Shown: positions 45,877 through 55,085 of the stretch, piece after piece | Layout: every line of letters starts with the position of its first letter | Position numbering within the stretch: the stretch's first letter is position 1 | From: Candidatus Poribacteria bacterium | Lineage (GTDB): Bacteria; Poribacteria; WGA-4E; WGA-3G | NCBI GenBank assembly: GCA_003635255.1 | Contig: PYJC01000173.1 | Location: forward strand, 135,858-199,857 | DNA length: 64,000 nt | Reading direction: 5' to 3' | Notes under the pieces: model-generated | Database searches by the model: none | The model's input: the letters and a program-made list of their open reading frames with translations, nothing else | What the model was told of the DNA's origin: nothing | Made by a program: the position numbers and the translations under genes

Positions 45877-47163
45877 ATGCAAATGAAAATTCTGGTTGTC
45901 GGGCAGGGCGGACGCGAACACACGCTCGTCTGGAAACTTGCACAAAGCCAACGCGTCGAAAAAATCTATTGCACACCCGGTAATGCTGGCATCGCACAAA
46001 TCGCAGAATCTATCCCTATGCCAGACCAATTCACCGACTTGGCAGACTGGGCAGCATCTGAGAACATCGCGCTAACCGTTGTCGGTCCCGAAGCACCGTT
46101 AGCTGAAGGGATCGTTGATGTGTTCAGGGAACGCGGTCTGAAAGCATTTGGACCCGATAAACGCGCAGCGCGCTTGGAAGCGAGCAAGGATTTCGCTAAA
46201 CAACTGATGCTCAAAAACGGAATCCCGACAGCAGAGCACCAAACGTTTACGGATGCCGAAGCAGCGATGGCTTATATCGAAGATCGCAACGCACCGGTCT
46301 TCGTCAAAGCCAATGGACTCGCTGCAGGAAAGGGAGTTATCCCCGGACGTACCTTCAAAGAAGCATTGGAAGCCGTCACAACTATTTTGGTCAATAGGAC
46401 ATTTGGCGACGCAGGCGATAGCGTTGTGATTGAAGAAGAATTGATCGGCGAAGAAGCCTCTTTTACTGTCTTGACGGATGGTACACATTGTCTCCCGTTT
46501 GTCTCTTCACAGGACCATAAAATGTCGCATGACGGGGACACCGGAAAAAATACGGGCGGCATGGGCGCATACTCTCCAGCACCCGTCATCACACCAGAAT
46601 TGCACAACTATGTCATGAAGCGTGTTGTTTACCCCACTGTCAACGGCATGGCGGCTATCGGCAGTCCATTCAAAGGTGTCCTTTATGTCGGATTAATGAT
46701 TACAGATACGGGACCGAAAGTCCTTGAATTCAACTGCCGTTTTGGGGATCCAGAGGCACAAGTCCTCTTACCGCGTCTCAAAAGCGATCTGGTGCCTTTG
46801 TTGATGGCGTGTATTGACGGAACGCTTGCACAATACGCTGACGTGGAATGGCACGACGAGGCAGCGGCATGTGTCGTTATGGCTTCCGGTGGGTACCCTG
46901 ACCCGTACGAAACAGGTGAGGTGATCACCGGACTTGAAGATGCGGATGCGATTGAAGGTGTTACCGTCTTTCATGCCGGCACAAAACAGGATGGCGCAAA
47001 CATTGTCACGGCTGGCGGTAGAGTGTTAGGTGTTACGGCTATCGCGGGTGGATTGCATGCTGCAATTCAACGCGCATATCAAGGGGTCTCTACGATTCAT
47101 TTTGATAAGGCACATGCACGGAACGACATCGGATATCGGGCATTAGAAAAGTTACAAAAGTGA
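45877..47163 (+). CDS. purD: phosphoribosylamine-glycine ligase
   Basis: MKILVVGQGGREHTLVWKLAQS; YCTPGNAGIAQ; VKANGLAAGKGVIPG; GAYSPAPVITPEL; NCRFGDPEAQVLLPRL. Confidence 0.97.
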   Translation: MQMKILVVGQGGREHTLVWKLAQSQRVEKIYCTPGNAGIAQIAESIPMPDQFTDLADWAASENIALTVVGPEAPLAEGIVDVFRERGLKAFGPDKRAARLEASKDFAKQLMLKNGIPTAEHQTFTDAEAAMAYIEDRNAPVFVKANGLAAGKGVIPGRTFKEALEAVTTILVNRTFGDAGDSVVIEEELIGEEASFTVLTDGTHCLPFVSSQDHKMSHDGDTGKNTGGMGAYSPAPVITPELHNYVMKRVVYPTVNGMAAIGSPFKGVLYVGLMITDTGPKVLEFNCRFGDPEAQVLLPRLKSDLVPLLMACIDGTLAQYADVEWHDEAAACVVMASGGYPDPYETGEVITGLEDADAIEGVTVFHAGTKQDGANIVTAGGRVLGVTAIAGGLHAAIQRAYQGVSTIHFDKAHARNDIGYRALEKLQK

Positions 47164-47194
47164 TTATGTGATGCGATTAGGGCGTTTAGTTCTT

Positions 47195-47265
47195 CTGTAG
47201 GAGCGAGTGTTTTTGCTGGAGGGTCTTTGCTTGGGTGTTTCTGCGTATTTCTTGTCGCTCGCGAT
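47195..47265. repeat. 71-bp dispersed intergenic repeat, copy 3
   Basis: Identical to 203-273. Confidence 0.9.
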
Positions 47266-47332
47266 CTTCCGATCAACATGGTTAGAAATCCCAAAACTGA
47301 ATAGTCCTATAACAGAGTAACAGGACAAAGAT

Positions 47333-47851
47333 ATGACACCTGAACTCACCTATAAAATCGCTAAGTGTTGTTTCCCACAAGAGAATGACCCGATTACCGG
47401 CTATTTCAAGGAAGAGGGGACGATCGCTGTCCATCACACGACTTGCAATGCCGTGCAAGACCTACGACCCGAACGGTTATTAGCAGTCACGTGGGATGAG
47501 ATTCAGGCAACCGAGAGGTCAGCGGATCCAGTTGAAATCGCGCCTGAATTCGCTGAACTGGATGAAACCGATTATTTTGTTTTGAAACACCATCAAGAAT
47601 TCGGGATGGACTATTCTATTGTTGTCGCTGAAACCTTGAGGATTCCGCTTGAGGAGATGCACCAGCGACATCGAAAATTGAGAGAACTCGGCGGCTTGAA
47701 ACGCGTTGAAGGACGCATTATCCAATATCGTAAGAATATCGCCAAAGGCAAATGGATTAAGCACCGCAATCATACCTACTACGAACTCACATCGGAAGGT
47801 AAAACGTGGATTCAGGTTTTTGAAAATAAACAAATTGTATCGGGAACATAG
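47333..47851 (+). CDS. RelA/SpoT RIS/zinc-finger-like domain fused to DUF2250-like winged-helix domain
   Basis: IAKCCFPQENDPITGYFKEEGTIAVHHTTCNAVQDLRPERLLAVTWDE resembles the RelA/SpoT C-terminal CC/RIS motif; C-terminal wHTH-like RIPLEEMHQRHRKLRELGGLKRVEGRII. Confidence 0.7.
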   Translation: MTPELTYKIAKCCFPQENDPITGYFKEEGTIAVHHTTCNAVQDLRPERLLAVTWDEIQATERSADPVEIAPEFAELDETDYFVLKHHQEFGMDYSIVVAETLRIPLEEMHQRHRKLRELGGLKRVEGRIIQYRKNIAKGKWIKHRNHTYYELTSEGKTWIQVFENKQIVSGT

Positions 47852-47870
47852 ACCCACAAATCTATAAAAC

Positions 47871-47962
47871 AGGACTTACGCAGCGTCCTTTGCTGGCGAG
47901 GTTTTAAACCTCGCCAGCGGCGTGCGGACCGTAGGTCTTCATCAGCAAGTTGCGTAAGTCCT
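47871..47962. mobile_element. MITE-like element, TIR AGGACTTACGCA / TGCGTAAGTCCT
   Basis: Perfect 12-bp TIRs, inner palindrome GCTGGCGAGGTTT t AAACCTCGCCAGC (47892-47918), flanked by 7-bp direct repeat ATAAAAC (47864-47870 and 47963-47969). Confidence 0.75.
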
Positions 47963-48043
47963 ATAAAACCTATCCTTGTTCCTAAGAAATATAATTGCCG
48001 AGATATATCCATCAAAAGAACACAAAACTGGGAGGGCTGAACC

Positions 48044-49246
48044 GTGTTAAATCAACTGTTGAATTGGCGGATTGACGCACAGCGGCGTAAAAATCGGATG
48101 CGATCTGTCATCTTATTATCTCTTATCCTACACATGATTATCGTTATTGTCTATCTGTTCCTCCCGTTAAATCAACTCGCTGAGGAAGATACGGATGTCT
48201 TTGCTGTTGATCTGCTTGACGATCTGGATGCCCCTAAGAAACGGAAGCAGAAACCCAAACCGCCGCTCACAAAAAAACTGCTTGATCCGAACCAAAAACT
48301 CGCCAGAGATGCAATGGATCGGAAGATTGAAGCCGCTCGAAACAAGATAGATGAAGTCGTCAAACTCAGTCCGCGCGTTGTCCTCGAAGACGTCGAAGTC
48401 AACAAGGCACCGTTGAGTGAGGTCATTCCAGATGTCATGACGGATGCCCAATTGCGCGATGCGGAAGCCTCAAACCTCAGTCGGTTAGTCGCACAACCCG
48501 GACGTACCGACGGTCGCGGTATCGTTACCGGTAGAGTCCGAGCAAAAGGCGATGGAATGGGACGGTTCCGTGGGGACGGACAGGGTGGCGGTGATGGACT
48601 CCTCGGTGGTGGCGGAAAATCCGGCACCTCTGACCGTCTGGGTATCATCGACTTCCTTAATGAATTCGGCGGTCCTAAAGATGTCGTCTATTGTCTGGAT
48701 GTGTCGGCGAGCATGCAAGCAGCTGGACTCAATAAACTGGAATTAGCCGTTAACTCCATCAAAGACTCTGTGCTGATGCTCGGTGATGAAAGCACCTTAA
48801 ACGTAGTAACTTTTTCTACACTGGCGAAAGCCATGCACAGGGAAATGCTACCCGCGAATGCCGCAAATATAGAACGGACCTTGAGATATTTGGACAGATT
48901 CACACCTGAACGTATTGAGTCCAATCGTGGAACTAACATTCTTGCGGCACTTGAAAGCGCGCTGACACTTGATTCTTCTGTTATTGTTTTGGTGACAGAT
49001 GGACTTCCGGTGACAGTGAGTGGCGGGCGTTTTATTGAGACAAACACACAAAAAATTCTTGACACTGTGCGCGAGCAGAACCGCAATAACGCCGCTATCT
49101 ATGTCGTCGCACTTGAGATTGACTTGAAACGTTCTCCGGGAGCGCATCTACTCGTCTCTCTCGCTGAAGAACACAACGGAAAAATAAAGGTTATTGGGAC
49201 ACCACAGTTGGCTGAATTAACTGAACCGGATGGAACAATTGAGTAA
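48044..49246 (+). CDS. von Willebrand factor A domain protein with N-terminal TM anchor
   Basis: GTG start after GGAGGG; TM segment; VVYCLDVSASMQAAGLNKLELAVNSIKDSVLML (DxSxS MIDAS), VIVLVTDGLPV. Confidence 0.85.
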   Translation: MLNQLLNWRIDAQRRKNRMRSVILLSLILHMIIVIVYLFLPLNQLAEEDTDVFAVDLLDDLDAPKKRKQKPKPPLTKKLLDPNQKLARDAMDRKIEAARNKIDEVVKLSPRVVLEDVEVNKAPLSEVIPDVMTDAQLRDAEASNLSRLVAQPGRTDGRGIVTGRVRAKGDGMGRFRGDGQGGGDGLLGGGGKSGTSDRLGIIDFLNEFGGPKDVVYCLDVSASMQAAGLNKLELAVNSIKDSVLMLGDESTLNVVTFSTLAKAMHREMLPANAANIERTLRYLDRFTPERIESNRGTNILAALESALTLDSSVIVLVTDGLPVTVSGGRFIETNTQKILDTVREQNRNNAAIYVVALEIDLKRSPGAHLLVSLAEEHNGKIKVIGTPQLAELTEPDGTIE

Positions 49247-49271
49247 TCAAATCGGAGATTGGAGTCGAAAC

Positions 49272-50078
49272 ATGAATCAAAAATCTGCTGCAGGTATGAT
49301 CCAGCAATTTAAATTAGATGGCAAAGTGAGCCTCGTCACCGGGGCGAGTCGCGGGATTGGACTCGCAATGGCGGAGGGACTCGCAGGGGCTGGGTCTGAT
49401 CTCGCTATTGTAGGACGGGAAATAGACACATTGACACCCGTCGCTGAACGGATTGCTGCAGAAACCGGCAGAAAAATCCTTCCAATTCAGGCTGATGTCA
49501 GCAACCTCTCGGAAATTGACACACTCGTTGGGCAGACTGTGGAAACCCTTGGTAGACTTGATGTACTCGTCAATAATGCCGGGGTCAATAGACGCAACCC
49601 CGCAATGGAGTTCACCGAGGAAGATTGGGACTTCGTTACGGACGTTAATCTGAAAGGCGCGTTCTTTCTCGCGAAAGCCTGCGGTAATGTCATGAAGGAA
49701 CAGCAATCAGGGAAGGTCATCAATACCTTGTCGCTCACTTCAGCAATCGGGCTGCCGACGAGTGTCGCATACACGGCAGCGAAGGGGGGGCTGCTCCAAT
49801 TAACAAAACTGCTCGCCGTGGAATGGGCGGAGTACAACATTCAAGTGAACGGCATCGCGCCCGGTTTCATCAGAACCGAGATGACTGCCCCCGCACGTGA
49901 AGACAACCGAAATGAATGGATACTCAATCGGACACCCGCGTATCGGTGGGGTGAGCCTGAAGACTTGGCGGGTTTGACAATTTTCTTCGCCTCTAATGCC
50001 TCCGACTTTGTCACGGGTCAGATGGTCTTCGTTGATGGCGGATTCATGGCGGGTAGCGACTGGAGGCGGCGTTCCTAA
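49272..50078 (+). CDS. SDR-family oxidoreductase
   Basis: VTGASRGIGLAMAEGLAGAG; NNAGVN; SVAYTAAKGGLLQLTK; NGIAPGFIRTEM. Confidence 0.9.
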   Translation: MNQKSAAGMIQQFKLDGKVSLVTGASRGIGLAMAEGLAGAGSDLAIVGREIDTLTPVAERIAAETGRKILPIQADVSNLSEIDTLVGQTVETLGRLDVLVNNAGVNRRNPAMEFTEEDWDFVTDVNLKGAFFLAKACGNVMKEQQSGKVINTLSLTSAIGLPTSVAYTAAKGGLLQLTKLLAVEWAEYNIQVNGIAPGFIRTEMTAPAREDNRNEWILNRTPAYRWGEPEDLAGLTIFFASNASDFVTGQMVFVDGGFMAGSDWRRRS

Positions 50079-50079
50079 G

Positions 50080-50316
50080 ATGGGAAAAGATAACAATCCA
50101 GGGCAAGACGAGAACCTTGCAGCCCTAACACAAATCCAACAGATTCTCCACGAATTCCAGATTGAAGATGTTTCGCTCTTTGACCACGAGCCTGTCCTAC
50201 GGATACAGGTTTCGGATGCCCAATTTGCGCGTGCCCTCCAAGTGCGGGAAACTTTGGTTGAACGGATAAAACCGCTCGGATACCGATTCGTCTCAATTGA
50301 TTTGGATGAATCATAA
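50080..50316 (+). CDS. 78-aa LarE C-terminal-domain-like protein
   Basis: QIQQILHEFQIEDVSLFDHEPVLRIQVSDAQFARALQVRETLVERIKPLGYRFVSIDLDES resembles the LarE C-terminal region without the PP-loop ATPase domain. Confidence 0.55.
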   Translation: MGKDNNPGQDENLAALTQIQQILHEFQIEDVSLFDHEPVLRIQVSDAQFARALQVRETLVERIKPLGYRFVSIDLDES

Positions 50317-50513
50317 AAGTGCTATGAACGGAAAGCGTCAGCGTCCTTACAAACTCAACGAAAAATTTGATTTTCACCGCAGAGTATGGTATAATTTTAA
50401 AGCAAAATTCGTAAGTAAACGCTTGACGGAATCTGACGTTCATGCTCAAGGACCCGAGGAAAAATGGGAGGGCTGAGTCAAATTAAGAAACGACGCGAAA
50501 TGTAAGGAAAGCG

Positions 50514-51578
50514 ATGCAGAAAACTGGACAGGATCTCTCACCAACAAAGCACCTTGTCACGACATACCTCAGCGAGATTAAAAGTAAGGTTGATGCCTGT
50601 ATCTTTGATTTCCTCCCAACCGTTCATCAACACCCGGATGTACATCAGTTGTATCAGATGATGTTAGACTACCCACGCCGTGCAGCGAAAGGGTTGCGTC
50701 CCGCGCTCTGCATGCTTATCTGTGAAGCCTTCGGAGGAGATCCACAACGCGCCATCAATACCGCTGCTTCACTTGAACTCCTCCAGAATTGGCTCCTCAT
50801 CCACGATGACATTGAAGACGGATCCGAACTTCGCAGAGGTGAGCCTTGTCTGCATCAGAAGCATGGGATTCCGATGGCGATCAACGTTGGAGACGCACTC
50901 CACTGCAAAATGTGGGAGATGCTACACCGAAACACCGAGATTCTTGGACACGAACTCGCCTTCCGCATCCTTTCTGAGTTCATACAACTCAGTAACCAAG
51001 TCGTTGAGGGACAACATATTGAATTGAGTTGGGTTAGCGGTAACCGTTGGGATCTGGATGAAGACGATTACCTAACGATGTGTATACAGAAGACGGCTTG
51101 GTATACCTGTATCACGCCGTGCCGTGTCGGGGCAATCATCGGCGGCGCGAGTGAGGCAGAAATAGATGGACTCGTCGAACTCGGTAAAGAAATCGGGGTC
51201 GCTTTCCAGATTCAAGACGATGTGCTGAATCTCATCGGTGATGTCGGTAGGTACGGCAAAGAGATCGCCGGTGATATTAGTGAAGGTAAACGGACCCTCG
51301 TCCTCATCCATCTTATCAATGCCTGTACCGCTGCCGAAGCACAACAGGTGATTGACCTTATGGCACGTCCGCGCGACGAGAAGACAGAGGCGGAGGTTGC
51401 GAGTATCCTTCAATTGATGCAAAAATATAAATCTATTACCTACGCACAACAACGATCTCAGGCACTGTTACGGGAAGCTGCTGGAAGGTTTAATAACAAT
51501 TTTGCCCATCTGCATGATGGGCGCGCAAAGCAACTGTTTTTATCTTTAATCCATTTTTTCGTTGAACGGGAATATTAA
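50514..51578 (+). CDS. polyprenyl diphosphate synthase
   Basis: LLIHDDIEDGSELRRGEPCLHQKHG (first Asp-rich motif), FQIQDDVLNLIGDVGRYGKEIAGDISEGKRTLVLIH. Confidence 0.95.
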   Translation: MQKTGQDLSPTKHLVTTYLSEIKSKVDACIFDFLPTVHQHPDVHQLYQMMLDYPRRAAKGLRPALCMLICEAFGGDPQRAINTAASLELLQNWLLIHDDIEDGSELRRGEPCLHQKHGIPMAINVGDALHCKMWEMLHRNTEILGHELAFRILSEFIQLSNQVVEGQHIELSWVSGNRWDLDEDDYLTMCIQKTAWYTCITPCRVGAIIGGASEAEIDGLVELGKEIGVAFQIQDDVLNLIGDVGRYGKEIAGDISEGKRTLVLIHLINACTAAEAQQVIDLMARPRDEKTEAEVASILQLMQKYKSITYAQQRSQALLREAAGRFNNNFAHLHDGRAKQLFLSLIHFFVEREY

Positions 51579-51584
51579 ATACTT

Positions 51585-51815
51585 GTCAGTTATCGGTTTT
51601 CAGTTGTCAGTTAGAGTAGTTTGCAGTTTTCAGCTATCACTTGTCAGTTAGAGAGGTATCTGATTAAACCATACCCCTCTTTAACCAAAAACCGATGCCC
51701 GATGATCCGTAAAAGAAGTTTTGATAATCACAAAGTCTCTTTTTCTCACTGCGAAGCAAACTGAAAGATTTTTTTCGGAGAAAAAAATCGTACTGACAAC
51801 TGACAACTACTAAAA
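51585..51815. repeat. inverted arrays of degenerate CAGTTATCAGT/ACTGACAACTGA repeats
   Basis: Plus-orientation CAGTTxTCAGTT near 51588-51650, reverse-orientation ACTGACAACTGACAACTAC near 51791-51812. Confidence 0.75.
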
Positions 51816-51827
51816 AAGGAGAATTCA

Positions 51828-52892
51828 ATGAACGATATTTCCTCTGGAAAATTGCGAGGCATCATGAAACTCGCCGATGCGAACGGTCGCTTCAAGATGA
51901 TGGCGATTGACCAGCGAGGCTCCATGGTACAGGCACTCGCAGATGCACTCGACACGGACAAAACAGATGTCCAATATGAAGATGTCGCTGCACTTAAAAC
52001 TTTGATTACTCGAGTCCTTTCCCCAAACGCCACCGCAGTTCTTACCGACCCGATTTACGGGCATCCCTATTCTATGACTGAAATCCCAAGGGATGTCGCG
52101 TTACTGCTGGCTTATGAAGAATCCGGTTATGTCAGCGAAGGTGTCGCGGAGAACGAACGCCTCTCCAATCCGATAGCAAATTGGACAATCGCGAAGGCAC
52201 AACGTGCTGGCGCAGATGCCATCAAACTCCTCGCTTATTATCATCCCGATGCTTCCGCGGAAACCCTCAAGCATCAGCAAGCCTTTGTACGTCATGTCGG
52301 TGATGAATGCGAAAAACAGGATCTACCTTTTCTCTTGGAATTAGTGAGTTACGCACTCGAAGGCACGGCTAAAAGTGTTGGGTTCGCAAAACAGAAGCCG
52401 GATCTCGTTATTAGAAGTGTTGAAGAGTTCACAGATCCAAGCTACAAAGTCGACATCCTGAAATTGGAATTCCCTGCCGACTTGAAGTACACAGCGGATT
52501 ATCAAGATGCAAGTTTTTATGCAGGGGAATCGGCGTATGAACTCACTGAAGTGAAGGAAGTTTGTCAGAAATTGGACGAAACTTCAACGTTGCCGTGGGT
52601 GATTTTAAGCGCGGGTGTAGATATTGAGGAATTTATTGAGAATGTTAATCTCGCAACGGGTGCTGGTGCCAGCGGTTTCCTCTGTGGACGGGCTATCTGG
52701 AAGGACGCTGTCCAATACTACCCGGATACTGACGCGGTTAATCAGTTCCTTGAAAACGAGGCGACAACGAATTTCAAGAACGCAAACGCTGCAGCGGAAA
52801 ACGCACTCCCGTGGTTTGAACATCGCCAATTCGGTGGTTCCGAAAACGTTCAAGTTGCCAAGCAGTCCGAAACATGGTATCAAGACTATTAG
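51828..52892 (+). CDS. tagatose-1,6-bisphosphate aldolase-like (LacD family)
   Basis: LADANGRFKMMAIDQRGSMVQAL; ADAIKLLAYYHPDA; DILKLEFPADLKY; LPWVILSAGVDIEEFIENV; GASGFLCGRAIWK. Confidence 0.85.
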   Translation: MNDISSGKLRGIMKLADANGRFKMMAIDQRGSMVQALADALDTDKTDVQYEDVAALKTLITRVLSPNATAVLTDPIYGHPYSMTEIPRDVALLLAYEESGYVSEGVAENERLSNPIANWTIAKAQRAGADAIKLLAYYHPDASAETLKHQQAFVRHVGDECEKQDLPFLLELVSYALEGTAKSVGFAKQKPDLVIRSVEEFTDPSYKVDILKLEFPADLKYTADYQDASFYAGESAYELTEVKEVCQKLDETSTLPWVILSAGVDIEEFIENVNLATGAGASGFLCGRAIWKDAVQYYPDTDAVNQFLENEATTNFKNANAAAENALPWFEHRQFGGSENVQVAKQSETWYQDY

Positions 52893-52919
52893 GTCGGTGG
52901 GATTGGCGAACGCAGAAAT

Positions 52920-53070
52920 AGTTATCGGTTATCAGTTTTCAGTTCGGTGTCTAGTTGTTGGTTATCCCTTGGTAATCGTCGTTACCGAATTGCGGTGCCA
53001 ATGGTTACCAAAAGACATCTGCGAATAGAAAACCTCTTAACTGACAACTGATAACTGACGACTGATAACT
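52920..53070. repeat. second inverted array of CAGTTATCAGT-type repeats
   Basis: GTTATCGGTTATCAGTTTTCAGTT near 52920 and CTGACAACTGATAACTGACGACTGATAACTGC near 53040-53071. Confidence 0.75.
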
Positions 53071-53531
53071 GCATTGTTGATTTTCTCAAGGATCATTTGG
53101 GCAATGCGGAGGGTCATTTCTTCGGAAACTCGCCCTCCAATTTCCGCTACCAGCACAACGATGGTCTGTTGAACGAACAGGAAATTCGCACCCGCCTGCC
53201 AGACCACATCCCCGAGTCCATGTTCATTATTCGGCGGAGGTTGATAGATAGAGTCGTATCCGCCCAATTTTAGCACGGTCTTTGCTGAGAGCCGGAATCT
53301 ACCTTCATCAGCCGCTGCGCATGCTTCGTCGTGCGACTCGAAAAACCAGTAATGAATGGCAACTTGCTGTGATGCCGAGTTGTTCAACCACCATCTGTCG
53401 CGCCAACCGAATTGCGCTATAGGTGGTTTTGGGGCTGTCGGAGAATAGAGTTTTTGTGCGGAAGCATGGCGTGCCGCTAAATCCGTCAGATCATCAGTTG
53501 TGAGTTGAATTGATTCAAACGTAAGTTCCAT
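53037..53531 (-). CDS. hypothetical protein
   Basis: 164-aa ORF with plausible composition; C-terminal residues encoded by repeat DNA. Confidence 0.55.
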   Translation of the reverse strand: MELTFESIQLTTDDLTDLAARHASAQKLYSPTAPKPPIAQFGWRDRWWLNNSASQQVAIHYWFFESHDEACAAADEGRFRLSAKTVLKLGGYDSIYQPPPNNEHGLGDVVWQAGANFLFVQQTIVVLVAEIGGRVSEEMTLRIAQMILEKINNAVISRQLSVVS

Positions 53532-53659
53532 AAGGATATAATAACATCTCTGAAACGTAATTTCAAATTAATTCAGTGACACCAGACTAAAGTCTAATGT
53601 GGGAGGGGTTTGGAACTCCGAATTACGAACGATTATAATTATGGGGACTATAAAAAATA

Positions 53660-53725
53660 AAGGTTTTTTCAAAACAAATCAACTAATAAAATAGCGAAGG
53701 TTTTTTCAAAACAAATCAACTAATA
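53660..53725. repeat. 37-bp-period direct repeat upstream of lptF-like gene
   Basis: AAGGTTTTTTCAAAACAAATCAACTAATA at 53660-53688 and 53697-53725. Confidence 0.9.
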
Positions 53726-53817
53726 GAAACAGGATTTCGGTCCCAATCCATATTCATAATAAAATCAATAAAATTGTTGAGGCATCTTGCAGAAAAATTT
53801 ACGGCTGCACCAGAGAT

Positions 53818-55005
53818 ATGAGAATATTAGCACGATATATACTTAAAGAATTTTTGCCACCTTTCATAATAGCACTGATCTGTTTCACCCTTATGCTCAT
53901 CTTCAACGACCTGTTTCGGTTGACGAAACTCTTTGTGCAGAAGGGCGTGAGTCCGCTATACCTCATTGAGCTGCTTATCTATGTGATGCCAGCAACGGTT
54001 GTGTTATCACTTCCGATGGCAATGTTGGTCGCTATTTTGCTGGCACTTGGAAGGCTCTCTACGGATAATGAGATCGTCGCGATGAAGGCGCACGGGATCG
54101 CTTTCCATCAACTCATGCTACCGCTTTTAGCGGTCGCTGCGGTGCTGAGCATTGTTGATCTTGTGTTGATAGACCATGCACTCCCACAGGCAAACCGTGC
54201 TTATGCGTCCCTCCAACGTGATATCCGTAGGCACAAACCCGCTTTCGTTTTAGAAGAAGCCACCGTCATGAAAGAGTTGGAAAACGAAGGTAAACTCTGG
54301 ATGTACGAATTTATGGACGTAGAGAGCGGTCGCATGCAGGACGTCAAAATCTGGGATAACATCTGGAGCGGACGACCACGATTCAGCCACGCACAAGAAG
54401 CGAGCCTCGGTTTTGAAGATGGCAGAGCGATGCTCACGCTTTACGATGGACTCACTTACGAGCCTGAAACCAGCAACTTAGACGATTTTCGTATAACAAA
54501 ATTTCAGCAACAACAACTCGCACTTCAGTTAACCGAAGATCTTGAACGCAGCGCATTTCAGAACCAGAACCCGCGTTCGATGCGCATTTCACAACTCAAG
54601 GCGTTCATTGGGACATTGAGATCCACTTTACATACCAGTACAAACCAGGACTACACCCGCCAGAAAATTCGTTCTGCCGAGGTTGAATACCACAAAAAAT
54701 TTTCCATCCCCTTTGCGTGCTTGGCACTCGGATTAATAGGTGTCCCGCTCGGATTGATGGTGAAACAGGGGGGTAGGATGCTCGGTTTCGGGATCGGCTT
54801 AGCCGTGATTGTGGTGTACTATTTGCTGCTCCAAGTCGGTCAGAATGGGGGGATAAACGGAATGTTACCGCCAACCCTCGCCATGTGGCTCCCCAATATT
54901 GTGATAGGTGTATTCGGGATCGGCTTCACTTTCTGGATGATCGCTGAAGGAAAAATCCGTGCTTGGCGCGACCGAGACAGCAAGGTCCCGCTTGTGGTTC
55001 GGTAG
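53818..55005 (+). CDS. lptF: LptF/LptG-family permease
   Basis: MRILARYILKEFLPPFIIALICFTLMLIFNDLFRL; ATVVLSLPMAMLVAILLALGRLSTDNEIVAMKAHGI. Confidence 0.85.
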   Translation: MRILARYILKEFLPPFIIALICFTLMLIFNDLFRLTKLFVQKGVSPLYLIELLIYVMPATVVLSLPMAMLVAILLALGRLSTDNEIVAMKAHGIAFHQLMLPLLAVAAVLSIVDLVLIDHALPQANRAYASLQRDIRRHKPAFVLEEATVMKELENEGKLWMYEFMDVESGRMQDVKIWDNIWSGRPRFSHAQEASLGFEDGRAMLTLYDGLTYEPETSNLDDFRITKFQQQQLALQLTEDLERSAFQNQNPRSMRISQLKAFIGTLRSTLHTSTNQDYTRQKIRSAEVEYHKKFSIPFACLALGLIGVPLGLMVKQGGRMLGFGIGLAVIVVYYLLLQVGQNGGINGMLPPTLAMWLPNIVIGVFGIGFTFWMIAEGKIRAWRDRDSKVPLVVR

Positions 55006-55085
55006 GAAAGCTGAATCTTAACCGAAACTACACACTGTTTTCAACCACACAAAATCTTAGAAATATTTGATGTAGGACGTACGCC

